Shown here: positions 10,860 through 21,888 of the stretch, in pieces | How the letters are laid out: every line of letters begins with the position of its first letter | How positions within the stretch are numbered: position 1 is the first letter of the stretch | Source: Toxorhynchites rutilus septentrionalis | Lineage: Eukaryota; Arthropoda; Insecta; Diptera; Culicidae | Assembly (NCBI RefSeq): GCF_029784135.1 | Contig: NC_073746.1 | Location: forward strand, 96,374,515 to 96,438,514 | Direction of reading: 5' to 3' | DNA length: 64,000 bases | The notes under the pieces: model-generated | Database searches by the model: none | The model's input: only the letters and a program-made list of their open reading frames with translations | Told to the model about the DNA's origin: nothing | Made by a program: the position numbers and the translations under genes

Positions 10860-12502
10860 AGCATGATTTAGATTTTTGACCTGGTGTATAATCAATGTTA
10901 GTATGTAAGATGACGAAGCTATGACGGATTAATTTTTTTGCTTTTGTCTTTTTTATCATTAAACTATGATGATGGTGGTATTTTATTTGTTTATACTCGT
11001 TTTTAATTTTTGTTTTTTTTATACGTTTCGAGTAGTCTACAACAGTTTGAGCATAGTGCACGTGAAACGGCATAGAGAAGCTTAAAATTGAGCATTGGCT
11101 AAAAATAATGATTCTGTTTTTAAGAAAATCATATCATTCTAAGGGATTGAAAGTGGACATTGCGAACAAGCTAGGGATAGCTCAACCGGAATTCTTGTAA
11201 ATTTATCTTTTTAACAGATGATTGACGAGATCTTTCTGTGTTGTGGCAGATCTCATTGCAGATTCAGATTGAAGCGATTATACCCCAGTTTGAATGAAGG
11301 GCCTGAAGTATCGGCTGGAACTAGGCTTAGGTTTGGTCAGCTATCTGGTCTCGAAAACGATTAACAGATCGTTGTCGGCTGGTACTGACGTAGGTATTAG
11401 GTTTAATTCCTGATCGGTCAAGTGTCTTCCCGGATTGGAAATTCTCTTGACATGCCTTGGAATATCTAGCGTTCAGATAATGCCCTTACTTGTTCTTTTG
11501 ATAAACAATCTATGCCAGTGGTGCAACCGGACCGTTTTTTTTGTTTTTAACTTGCTTACTGGTTGATTTGATATTACAAAGAAACTACTCCATATAATTA
11601 TCCACAAGATAACTCGTCCAGCTCAAACCTATGCAGGGGAAAGAGGTGGGACCATCTCAAAAAAAAAATTAAATCTAGATGCATTTTCAAACCTGATTTA
11701 GACGGAGCTCCAAATTCCCGTTACTGATATCAGATTTAGATGTTCTGTTCGATTCTGAATGCTAAATTGCGGAATCCTAAGTTTAGATTCCAGAGTTCAA
11801 ATTCTCAATAGTCGATTTCGTCTGTGATTTTTACGTTGTTTTCACGCAGTTTTTTACGAGTTTTTTTTAAGATTACTAGGGGCTCCACCGAAGGGAATTG
11901 CGTGTGAGTGATTAAAGTGACTTATTCTTAACTCCTCAAAAATCGAACGGAGTACGTTTCAGCCATCGCAAGTGAATGCCCGCTGAAAATGGTCGTTAGC
12001 CCCAATTTCCCGCAATTGCAGTTTCATTTGCTGTGTTCTTCAAAAAATTGCAATTTTTTTAACACCATTCGCCATTTTTCGCGTAACCAAAGAAGTTGTA
12101 GCTATAGGGTTAAGGCAGGCGGTTTTAAATCGCCAATTAGAGAGTATGACGAAAATTAGCGCCGCACCTTATCGCGATTTTCACGTGGATATTATGTGAA
12201 TTTTCGATTTTAATTCAAGTTTATGGTTTAGATTCTAGATTTAGATGGCAGATCCCAAACACAAAATTTTACTTTGTCTTCTGAGTGTTCCAATTCCAGA
12301 TAATAATTTGAGGCCCATACTCTAAATTCAGTTTCGGTTAAAATTTTAGATTTTATATTTGAAATCTAAGATTTCATGAAATAATCTTACACCCAAAAAT
12401 AATTGTTAGCACTTGTTGTCATCCCGATTTATTACATGAAATGAGCCTAAAAATAACAAAAAATGTCATTACTCTCAAATACTGGTAAGCATCTATATAT
12501 AA
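10860..12502. other. Non-coding stretch with degenerate AGATTC-type repeats
   Basis: 10860-11040 is probably the 3' UTR of the preceding retroelement. From about 11680, and again at 12220-12400, the sequence repeats loose variants of AGATTCCAGATT and TTTAGAT. The same texture returns at 13600-13920. No gene seen. Confidence 0.45.
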
Positions 12503-13250
12503 CTAGCTGACCCGGCAAACTTCGTCCCGCCCAAAATTTGTTTTTTGTTATCAATACCTTCAACCATTCACGTTTTCTTACTATGAGCAAGATCATGGGT
12601 CCAATTGGAGAGCTGTTCATTGATTGATCTTCTAATCGACCCCATTGAATTTACCTTTTACTATAAAATTCCTAGTATTTCTAACAAAACTCATCATTAT
12701 AATATCAGATTATTTTCAGACACAATTCTCGTTCAAGATTTTTCAACCACTTACAAATAACATATTTCTCCGCTAAATGAAACGAATGTTTTATACAGAA
12801 AATATGATAGAATTAAGACAGCCCTAAATCGGACAATTCCTTCCTTCTGCTCCTATCAACACATTCGGCGATACATTTTTATTGGTATAGATAGAAGAAG
12901 ATGCGTTTGATCAATCTTCCGAATTTTCCCTTTTTACTTCAGAGTTTTCCGAAAATTTTCAATTGTCATGTTTGGTTGGAATATGTTTAGTTGAAATATG
13001 TGTAATATTGTTGTGGGACCTCCTCTCCATTCCAGAGGAGGCAAGGGTGTCATACCATCATAGAAACATTTCTCATACCCAAAAACCCTTACATCCCAAA
13101 TAGCGTAGGGGGGTGTAGAGTCTAACCATCATAGAAACATTTATTGCATCCTAAAATTTCATTGTGCCTAATTTGGTTTCATTCGCTTGATTAATTCTCG
13201 AGTAATGCACAAATTTGTGTTTCATTTGTATGGCAGCATTAACTCTATCC
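12503..13250 (+). repeat. Interspersed repeat beginning AGCTGACCCGGCAAACTTCG, longer copy
   Basis: Begins with the AGCTGACCCGGCAAAC motif common in insect interspersed repeats and runs through GATTGATCTTCTAATC, ACAATTCTCGTTC and CATCATAGAAACATTTATT to TTTCATTTGTATGGCA. A shorter inverted copy lies at 16588-17003. No open frame of note. Class unknown. Confidence 0.7.
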
Positions 13251-14066
13251 GCATACTTTGCCACATACACGGCCCAGATCGAGATGGATATAAATCCCCT
13301 TGATGCTCTCCTTTTTACTCTTAAAAAACACTTTTCAACTTCACTTCATAATCAGGTGTAATATTATTTGGGTGCAATCCCAAAAGAGATGAAAAAAGAA
13401 CAAAGAAAGAGATGTCTGCTCCCATACATATAAACATTTTTAAGCTTTTGAGACAGATGATTTTATTTGCTTTAGGACACGAAAAGGCATTTTTTCTGCC
13501 GAAAATGAAACGTTTACTGGCAACGCTAGTTTGGGTGTACATGCATATTTCAAAATTTAAATTAAGATCCTTAACATGGTTTTGAAGTGGTAGTAGTAAA
13601 ATTACCGATTATAGTTTCCAAATCAAAACTCTTTAATACTAGATTCCAGATTGAAGATTATAGATTTTGATTGCATGTTCAAAACTCAATTTCAGATTCA
13701 TTAAGACATTTCAGTTTCAGAAGCATTTTTCTATTTCCATATTTAAGATTGTATGTAAAGGTTCCATTTCCAATACAGATTAAAGACCATAATTTCCAAA
13801 CTCTCGAACCAGATCCAAGACTCGGGCTTCGGATGTTTTAAATTTTACATTCCAGGCATAGATTCTAGTTTCAGATATGGATTGCCAATTACAGAATTAT
13901 TTTGAACTAAATTCAGGTTATGGTATATGCTGTGTGTGATTGAGGTCTGTACTCACAACCATAAGAGTGTATATAGACTTCTACTCAGTAACGATACCAA
14001 CGACATTGGTCCAGGTTTGTTGGGAATGTTAGGCATTTTTAACCCTGATTTTTTACAGAAAGCTTC
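13251..14066. other. Non-coding stretch with degenerate AGATTCCAGATT texture
   Basis: 13600-13920 is a loose repeat of ATTCCAGATT, GATTCTAG and TTTCAGAT variants. 13251-13600 has no recognised feature. Confidence 0.4.
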
Positions 14067-14352
14067 CGCTTCTCCCGTGGCCGAGTGGTTAGCGTCCCAC
14101 ATTATCATGCCGGGGGTATGGGTTCCATTCCCGTTCTGGTCGAGGGATTTTTCGTCAAAAAAGTTTTTTTCCGACTTGCACTGTGGTCTCGCGTATTCTA
14201 GAGCTCGCCACTCCAGAGTACATTCAAGGCGTGTTAATCCGGCATAGAAATCTCAACTAAGTATGCATAATAAAAATGACGCAAGTAATACCTACGTTGA
14301 GAAGGCAAAAGTTCCACTGGGAACGTTAGTACCATTCGAGAAGAAGAAGAAC
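14067..14352 (+). repeat. tRNA-derived SINE, family 1
   Basis: The head looks like a tRNA: A box TGGCCGAGTGG at 14078-14088, B box GGTTCCATTCC at 14121-14131. It is followed by a body (AATACCTACGTTGAGAAGGC, then GGGAACGTTAGTACCATTC) and a short GAA-repeat tail near 14340. It would be transcribed by RNA polymerase III. The tail end falls inside a minus-strand DD37E relic, so the SINE inserted there. Confidence 0.75.
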
Positions 14353-14890
14353 CCGCTTCTTCATAGCCCAATATCTTTCGATAGGGCTAGCTCGAGATAA
14401 TTGAGAGGATTGGCAACCTTTTGTAGGCACTTATCGAGGCGAGTGAACTCGAAGCTTTGAACTACATCCTTAGGAAGAAAATCAATAACTCAATCAGCAG
14501 ACACTTTTCCTGGTAAATTTCCTTGTTAATTGTGCTTGTTGCGATAAAGGATTGACTTTTTGCCACAAGTGCAAATTGTTTGCCAAAAAAGATGTTTTTT
14601 AGGGTATTAAGCCACCTTTTTCGTCTTTTATTATTCAGATGTTGCGTTTCTGCCCATTACAATATGAAAAGCTTGTCCTACAAGTTGTTGAAAACCGTCT
14701 AGAACGTAGATTTCATCGTCCATAACAGCACATGAAAACATCGTCAAATATAATGGCAAAACAGTTTTCGAGGACATGATTTTGCCATCAAACTTTGTTC
14801 ATCGTTACGAGTGGGAGCTCTTTTGATTTTGTAACACTTCAATCCATAACGTTTCTTTGACTTTGCCTTTTTTTTATCTATTTCTATTAT
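14353..14890 (-). pseudogene. Old, diverged DD37E-like transposase relic
   Basis: Minus-strand translation gives APTRNDEQSLMAKSCPRKL, VMDDEIYV, TICTCGKKS, TINKEIYQEKCLLIELL and SPIERYWAMKK in order. These align with the same stretches of the two younger DD37E copies (APNRDERQNMVGKTRARKL, VMDDETYV, AICSCGKRS, VYLKKCL and RPIEKYWAIMK). Many stops and frameshifts. The SINE at 14067-14352 ends just beyond PIERYWAMKK and removes the C-terminus. Confidence 0.7.
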
Positions 14891-15044
14891 TTTGACTCAT
14901 ATTTTGACTTTATTGACCAACTAAAAGGTCCTCTTTAGAATCGAGAAGTTCGAGTGCTTCACCAGCATGCCCTGTTAAAGCTCAGTCCAGTTGAAGAAAG
15001 TCCAGTTTGCGAACAACTACTGTATCTATATTTGCCACTTCCTT

Positions 15045-15212
15045 AGCAGGAGACGATCTGGCGTAGTGGTAACATCCAGCATACCTCTCACGCTGATGAT
15101 CACGAGTTCAATTCTCACCCCCGACATTATTCAAAAAATGGAATTAAAAAGTGACGAACCAGACAAAAGTGTGGAAAGTCACTATAATAGAGAGAAAAAA
15201 TAAAAAAAAACT
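15045..15212 (+). repeat. tRNA-derived SINE, family 2 (plus-strand copy)
   Basis: A box TGGCGTAGTGG at 15059-15069 and B box CGAGTTCAATTCT at 15103-15115, then CCGACATTATTCAAAAAATG, GACGAACCAG and a poly-A-like end. The same order of motifs appears on the minus strand at 56735-56895. Confidence 0.75.
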
Positions 15213-15694
15213 TCCTCAGCCGTACAGCAATCAAGTGTATCAGTACGAAATGCCTAGAAGAAACTTTTTGGCTGAGAAAATAATCTGAGCTCCAATAGAA
15301 CAATAATGCACTCGAAGAAAAAAAACAAATTAAAAACTTGTAAGTGACTTTTGACTTTCTGTAACATCGTGAAAATTCAACGCATAAAGATGGGAAAAAC
15401 ATCATTTTAAAGCTTAAACTTTGGAGTTTTAGCATATTCTACGTACATTTTCAAATTTTTATCTTGGTTTGTGTAGATGTAGTGGACGACAATATCGTGA
15501 AGAAACAAAGAATCAATTTCTTTCTGTATGTTCAAAAATTTGTTGAGCTTACACAATTTTTTCGCCAACCAAATTAATAGCAAGTTCAATCAACCTTATC
15601 AACTAGCTTTCGTTTAATTCCATACACGTTTCCATACAGAAACATTTTTACTTGAATGAAAAATTACCCCATCGTCTTTGATGACGAATCTATA
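15213..15694. other. AT-rich spacer, no recognised feature
   Basis: No domain, repeat end or RNA feature recognised. Short minus-strand frames are unremarkable. Confidence 0.4.
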
Positions 15695-15696
15695 TA

Positions 15697-16590
15697 TTAG
15701 GCTGTCAAAAAAGTCCTGCCGTATTTCCGCGAGGTGTCGTTGTAAGCGCGTAATTCTAGTTGTATTCATTGTATCGAGTCACACTATAGCTTGTTGGAAA
15801 GGTATTAATATAGTCCTTGACAGTGTTTTGTTTGGTTTAGTCGTTCGTGAGTTATAGTGTCGCAAATATGGAGCAAAATGAAGAGAAAATCCGATATATT
15901 TTACAGTACTCCTATGACAAAGGCAAAAATGCATCTCAAGCTGCCAATAAAATTTGTGCAGTTTATGGACCCGATACAGTTTCCATTTCCACCGCACAAC
16001 GATGGTTTCAACGTTTTCGTTCTGGTGTAGAGGTCGTCGAAGATGCGCCACGCTCCGGAAGGCCTGTCGTCGAAAATTGCGACAAAATCGCTGAATTAGC
16101 CGAGAAAGACCGGCATAGTAGCAGCCGTAGCATCGGCCAAGAGCTGGGGATAATTCATCAAACCGTTATAAACCATTTGAAGAAGCTTGGATTCACAAAA
16201 AAGCTCGATGTATGGGTGCCACACACGTTGACGCAAAAAAACATCTTTGACCGTATCGACGCATGTGAATCGCTGCTGAATCGCAACAAAATCGACCCGT
16301 TGTTTCTGAAGCGGATGGTGACTGGCGATGAAAAGTGGGTCACTTACGACAGCGTGAAGCGCAAACGGTCGTGGTCGAAGCTCGCTGAAGCGGCTCAGAC
16401 GGTGGCCAAGTCATTAGCGGCCAGGAAGGTTCTGCTGTGTGTTTGGTGAGATTGTCAAGGAATAATCTATTATGAGCTGCTTCCCTATGGCCAAACGCTC
16501 AGTTCGGACCTGTACTGCCAACAACTGGACCGCTTGAAGGTAGCACTCATGAAGAAGAGGCCATCTTTGATAAACAGAGGCCGCATTGAT
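15697..16590 (+). mobile_element. Mariner (DD34D-type) transposon, 3'-truncated
   Basis: The left terminus TTAGGCTGTCAAAAAAGTCC follows TA (15695-15696) and is typical of mariner ends. The right end is missing: sequence changes abruptly near 16590 into the repeat at 16588-17003. Confidence 0.85.
15868..16590 (+). pseudogene. Mariner transposase, N-terminal two-thirds
   Basis: The start at 15868 (MEQNEEKIRYIL) is preferred over the upstream in-frame ATG at 15847 because mariner proteins begin this way. Visible features: helix-turn-helix region with STAQRWFQRFRSG, GRPVVENCDKI, LGIIHQTVINHLKKLGF (second DNA-binding helix), VPHTLTQKN and the first catalytic Asp in MVTGDEKWVTYD. A TGA at 16447-16449 breaks the normally Trp-Trp-Asp motif (CVW, stop, DCQG). 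The frame then continues to QQLDRLKVAL before truncation. The second and third catalytic Asp are lost. Confidence 0.9.
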
Positions 16591-17003
16591 GGGTTTTGCC
16601 ATACAAGTGAAACCCAAATTTCTGCATTACTCGAGAAAGAGAGAAAACATAAAAAAACCAAATTTGGCATGTGGAGATTTTGGGTGCAATACATGATTAT
16701 TTGGTGGATAGAAACATTTATTCCATGTAACGGAGAAACATGTTATTTGCAAGTGATTGAAAAATATTGAACGAGAATTGTGTTTGAAAATAATCTGATA
16801 TTATAATGATGAGTTTTGGTAGAAGTACTAGGATTTTTTTTAGCAATTATTCTATATTTATTGATTAGAAGATCAATCAATCAATGGACAGTTCTGCGAT
16901 TGGACTCATGAATTTGCGTTTAATAAGAAAACGTTAATGTTTGAAGGTATTGATAACAAAAAACAAATTTTGGGCGGGACGAAGTTTGCCGGGTCAGCTA
17001 GTA
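16588..17003 (-). repeat. Interspersed repeat, shorter inverted copy
   Basis: Reverse-complement relative of 12503-13250 with an internal deletion. The end reads CGAAGTTTGCCGGGTCAGCT on the plus strand, and the other end (TTTTGCCATACAAGTGAAAC) cuts the mariner gene. Confidence 0.75.
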
Positions 17004-17592
17004 ATCCAATAAACAATGATTACACCACAAACCGAAGGGTAGTTTAGGGTAGGTAGGGTTTTTGTAGTGTTTTACAAATCGTCTGTACTTTGTTCCAATG
17101 ACGTGGATGTTGTAAGTGAATCGCACTTGATCCGGCATGAAAACAACACCAAAACGTTTTTTTTTTTTTGCGGATGCAATGGTGTTTCTTGAAGCAAATC
17201 TGGTTTGCATCTGACCAATAACGAATCTTTTGCTTGTTGACAGAGCCATTCAGCCAGAAATGAGCTATATCGCTGAAGATGATTTTGTGACGGAAAACAT
17301 AATTTTCTTCAACTTTTGGCAATCGGGTAAGTTTCGGCGCTTCATGTAGTCAAATGGTTTTGGTTCTTGAGTCAGTTTGATCTTGTAAGGATGTAGCCAA
17401 AGATATTTTCGCAAAATACGCCACAATGATGTTTGGGAGATGCAAGATCCTGAGAACGCCGTGCAATTGATCATGATTTGGATCATTTCGGATGGATTCT
17501 GATGCGGCTCTTAAAGTTGTAACCACTGACTCCGAATTTCGGAAGTAATTTTTAATAATTATTAAGCGTTGCTCGTTCATGTACTTCTCCAT
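17004..17592 (-). pseudogene. Tc1/mariner-superfamily (Tc3-like) transposase relic
   Basis: Minus-strand reading shows MEKYMNEQRLIIIKNYFRNS and SVVTTLRA at the start (17592 down), then after a frame change IIFSDIAHFWLNGSVNKQK with IRYWSD and FWCCFHAG. This matches the FSDEAHFWLNGYVNKQN block of insect Tc3-like transposases, except that the catalytic-region Glu is Ile here. Frameshifted and truncated at the left by the 16588-17003 repeat. Confidence 0.65.
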
Positions 17593-17979
17593 GATGAAAA
17601 TGTTGATTTTGGCTAACGTTTTGACATTGACAGATCATTAGAATTTTTCAAGGGTTCATTCATACGAAGACACAAAGCTGCCAAGTCACTAATGGATGAC
17701 CCTTCATACATATGGTTCTCAACCTTTTTGACCTTATTGATAGTGGTTATGAAATAGACTTTAAGTTTAAAATAAATATACTGAAGCCAATACAAGTTCT
17801 GACAAAAAGTATGTTTCAAGTTTTCTACAGCAAACTTCAAAAGCATTGATCAACCTGATTGCGGTCATGTGGAATTCCGTTCGACAGAGTTACAGAAGTC
17901 CTACCGTTTATACAATCCTGTCCAGATCTGTTTGAATCATCCTTCAGCAGACTGAAGGAATTCATCTAAAAATTCCCGA

Positions 17980-19560
17980 AGAAACTTACTCTTTTTTGTT
18001 CGCCGCCGGCAATCCGTATTTTTCCCTGCTTCCAAACGACAGGTCGACGACGTTCTTCGGTATCCAGCTGTGCTTCTCCGTTTTTATCCCTTTGATGACA
18101 TTCAATTAAAATGTTTGTTCACCGTCGTTGTCGTCTCCTCACACTCCTCTCAGTTCACTGATTTTCGTGAAGATACATAGCGCAAAGACGTGGAAAAAAC
18201 AACAGACACACAGCAAGAGACAAACACATCCGCGTACCTAAAAGACTATCGAAGCGTCCCGTTTTTTTGTTGTGCTTTCTCGTTAGAATCGAGCCAAATC
18301 ACACTCAACTTTCGACGCCTCTTAATCCTTTTTAGGGATTTCCTTTTTGCTGCTCGATTGCTGACAGCAAACTTCAACAAGCGTCTTTTTCTTCCGGTGC
18401 CCTATGCTAGCACAACTTTTTGACTCCCTAATCACTTTCCCCCTCCGGGCAAACGAAGTGATCACGTAAACACTAAATCATCACCATCATCATCATCATT
18501 AGGATACACCGGGCAACTGCCAAACGGTGTTCTCGGCGCAGTGGGCAGAAGGATTCGTTTTCCTCGGAATGACCCACCCACTAATTTGTTATAATTATCA
18601 CAACTCTTCGATCGAATCAAAACCAGCTGAGGCAACACTGACCACGGGCCGGACAGGAAAAGGCGTTAATCGGCCGGAGATTTCCTGGGAACCATCCGTG
18701 TGGGGCACACACTACCGAATGAACCGTGGCGAAACTTGATTTTATCGGACAGCCATAAATTAACGGCTTCGCCGTGTTGTTCAAACACTGGACGCAGTTC
18801 ACGCGAAACAAAAACACAACGAACAAAAAAAAAAATCCACGGAGGCAACGGTCTAAACGGCCACGATTTGGCCTATGCCCCGCTTTCACGTGTTCCTCTG
18901 TTCCGATTAACGCACCTCTCGCAGGGTTTTTCGATACGTATCGCGCGCCCCGGTTATAATCACGATAAATGAACCGATAATTTCCCACCTTTGGTTGAGC
19001 TCAATTACAACGCTACGTTATTTTCTGTTGCTTTTAATTTTCGCTGCCTCTCCAGAGGAGATGTTCTGAACGCGAGCTGCTAGCGAATAAAAAAAAATCC
19101 CGGTACCTTAATATCTTCTGTTTCAAAACGATTACATGAAATCAACACTTGCATTGATTGTTTGTTATTGCTTAGCTCACATTTCGATGCGAACAGGCAT
19201 TTGAAGTCGAAGAGATGGGTTCAACAGCATCAATATACATAGATCGCGAAAACTGGCAGCCGGCTTCCAGAGGTAATTTCGCAAGTTACTCAACACCCGA
19301 AGCAACTTCGAACAGAGATGAAGAGCTACTAAAGCGGCGGCACCGCTCACGCAATGTTTGCTTCCGAGCTAAGCGAGAGGGCGAATATTCGCGAGCATAG
19401 TCCCCCACAGAAGTCCTTCTCTCGAGAGTTGACTCGAGTTGTGTTGAGATGTGGTTGCAAATTCTCCGCTCCGGGTTACGTTTCGGCACAGTCAAACTTG
19501 GAGCATAAAAGCTCCGATGGGGAAAGACACTCGAGATTGGTGCGAGAGTGAGCCCCCCAA
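17980..19560 (-). other. Richer, repeat-poor block; candidate non-coding first exon or promoter region
   Basis: This stretch is visibly less AT-rich than its surroundings and shows no transposon motif. On the minus strand GAACAAAAAAGAGTAAGT near 17986-18004 contains a good splice donor (GTAAGT). A short TCA run lies at 18481-18500. Frames in the block have no recognisable domain. A first exon spliced leftwards is one explanation; conserved regulatory DNA or chance are others. Confidence 0.25.
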
Positions 19561-19890
19561 TGTTTATGTTGGTTTGGCTCTCTGTTTACGTTTTTTTTTT
19601 CGCACCGGTTGCCGGCTAATGTTGTGATGCTTACGGTTGCAAGGTGAATAGCGGTAACTCATGCTGAGCTTCTGACAGCATGTTCATCTGGGTTAACATT
19701 GTGATGCTACCAAATTTTGGCGAGTTTCTGTGATAACGCCAAGAGTATGATTTTACTACTTTGTAAAGTTGTAAATTGAGACACCTAGTAAAGAAAATAA
19801 CTGTCAAGTTATTGAAAATGTAAGACAGATTGGATGTGGGAAATTAGAAAAATCCAATAACAGAAGACTTGGCTTTCTGAAAGCCAGGTA

Positions 19891-20831
19891 GGGTAAATGA
19901 TCTTGGTTTGTCCAGTCGAAAATATGATCATGGTTTGCCCACTTTTTTGAATGCTCTAATTCAGCGCTCCTGTGTCAAATAAGGCCTTCGAATGTTTCGA
20001 AACAGATAAATGAAATTGCCTTTTACATGATTAGTATATTTTTACGAAATCACATGTTTTAAAGGATTATAAAATACACCTTCTATTCGTGTCAATGCGC
20101 CCCTCATTCGAGCTAACTTTTAATCGATCACCAGATGATTATTTGGCACGTATTCAGACCTTTTCTGGATTACAACACTTATAAATATTGTAAACATCAT
20201 GCTTGCTCACCATTTGTATCGGATTTACATAGCTAAACCATTAAATTAACGCATTTTGATGAACTCAATTCTGATCATGAGTTGTCCAATTCAATAATGT
20301 TGTTTTGTCCACATGATTTCTATGGCAACCGCTTGGCGCGCTGCAGTTTGTTTATTGTGTCCTTCGCGCATAGCAGAAATAAAGTTTCTCTCTGTTGAGT
20401 GTGTTGAGGAGAACACTTTTAAAATGCCCAAGAAAATGCAATATTCTGAAGAAAGCCTAACTTATGAATGGATCAAAATGATGACAGTAAACTCAAGCAA
20501 TGATAAATCCAACATCTACTTGAGAATTCGAATGTTTTCATTCAAAAAAGGTGATTACTAAAGCCGGACAAACCATGATCATTTTTTGGACAAACCATGA
20601 TCAGAGGTGGTCAAACCATGATCATAATTCTTCTTTAAGGAAAATCGTTAATAAACATAAAAAATTGAATAATTTCAACACCTTATGGTAGTATTAGCCA
20701 CTAGAGACTTGGGGCTTTTCAACAAACCCAAACTCGTATCGATTATGTGTGATTTTCATGAAGAAAAATCGATTTGCATTTACTAGTTGCGTAAAAACAC
20801 TCCAAATTGAACAAACCAAGATCATTTACCC
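19891..20831 (+). mobile_element. 941-bp TA-flanked TIR element, possibly pogo-like
   Basis: Ends GGGTAAATGATCTTGGTTTG and its inverse CAAACCAAGATCATTTACCC, with TA on both sides (19889-19890 and 20832-20833). Variants of CAAACCATGATCA recur just inside: inverted at 19925-19937 and direct at 20569-20581, 20591-20603 and 20612-20624. A short frame at 20424 begins MPKKMQYSEESLT, which resembles the start of pogo/CENP-B-type transposases and suggests an internally deleted derivative. Confidence 0.7.
20424..20561 (+). pseudogene. Truncated reading frame, pogo-like transposase start (tentative)
   Basis: Forty-five codons starting MPKKMQYSEESLTYEW. The MPKK...YSEESL opening is common in pogo/CENP-B-domain transposases. 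Nothing after it supports the full helix-turn-helix, so this is either a remnant or chance resemblance. It lies inside the TIR element at 19891-20831. Confidence 0.35.
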
Positions 20832-20833
20832 TA

Positions 20834-21888
20834 CTATAAAAAATATCTTCAATACGATGCAAAAGCAGATTTTGGAACTGTTCAGAAACCCGTAAATCGA
20901 ATGAGTCATCAATATTCCAAATGATGGATCTAGAAAAACCATTTGTTATATGAACTGAGCTAAACTTCAAACGAATTGTAAGAGTTGTCATGGAAGAAAG
21001 AATCTTGATTCATTAATTCTTAATCCTGTCTATTTTCAATAGTAAACTGCGGAAAAAATCAGATAGATAGATATTCCAACATCAATACGAAACACTCGAC
21101 ATCCTCTGGTTTTCTTGTCATAAATGTACATGAAAAATCCTATTGATGAAACCGTCTCTACTGAAATATTAATTGTTCATTCGCCTTTGTTTAGTTTATT
21201 CGATTTAGATGAATATGACAACAAGTCATCATCGCTCAGTGCTTTCTCAATCTTAAGTTTGAATAGCGATATTATTAGTGGCTGAAACATTGGTTGTGGA
21301 GACTCGTAATAATTATATAGCCAGGTGATGAAGATTAGATATCTCCCTTGTAAAGATTGTGGAAATTATGTAGTGAACTGATCCCAACGGGTGCTATTTA
21401 TTTTTGGGGAATTGAAGTGTATTTTGGGAAGTGTAGCTGGCTAAATAAAACCATTTTGATAACATATCCGGAACTATCCGAAACGAAACTTTGGGAATAA
21501 CCTTTGATTCTGATAAGTGCTCACCATCGGCAAATGTAGAACAACTCTCAATATACATCGACTTACCTCGTCAAAAACATGTAAGAACGAATAAGGAAAC
21601 CAGACCGTGGAGTAGAAAGAAACGCAGTTCACTGTACCTAAATGAACCAGTTGTCCCAATATGAAGCTACCTAAAAGTTACTAATGTCCTGGCATTGATG
21701 TCGTTAGATTAAATAATTACGTATCATAAGTTTGTGTATGAGGAGTGTTTATATATGTATAGGATGCATATGTATACGTGTGATCATTACCCTTTGCAAT
21801 TCTCGTACCTACAAACAGAATGCCAAATTTATCTTGCCAAAAAAAGTCCCAATCCTATTCTCAACAGTTATTCAGAATGAGAAAAACG
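20834..21888. other. Unique-looking spacer, no recognised feature
   Basis: No transposon domain, RNA gene or clear repeat end seen. Confidence 0.4.

Noticed and set aside
18617..18988. 123-codon minus-strand frame as a host gene
   Set aside because: No domain, overlapping frames in other phases are equally long, and composition looks non-coding.
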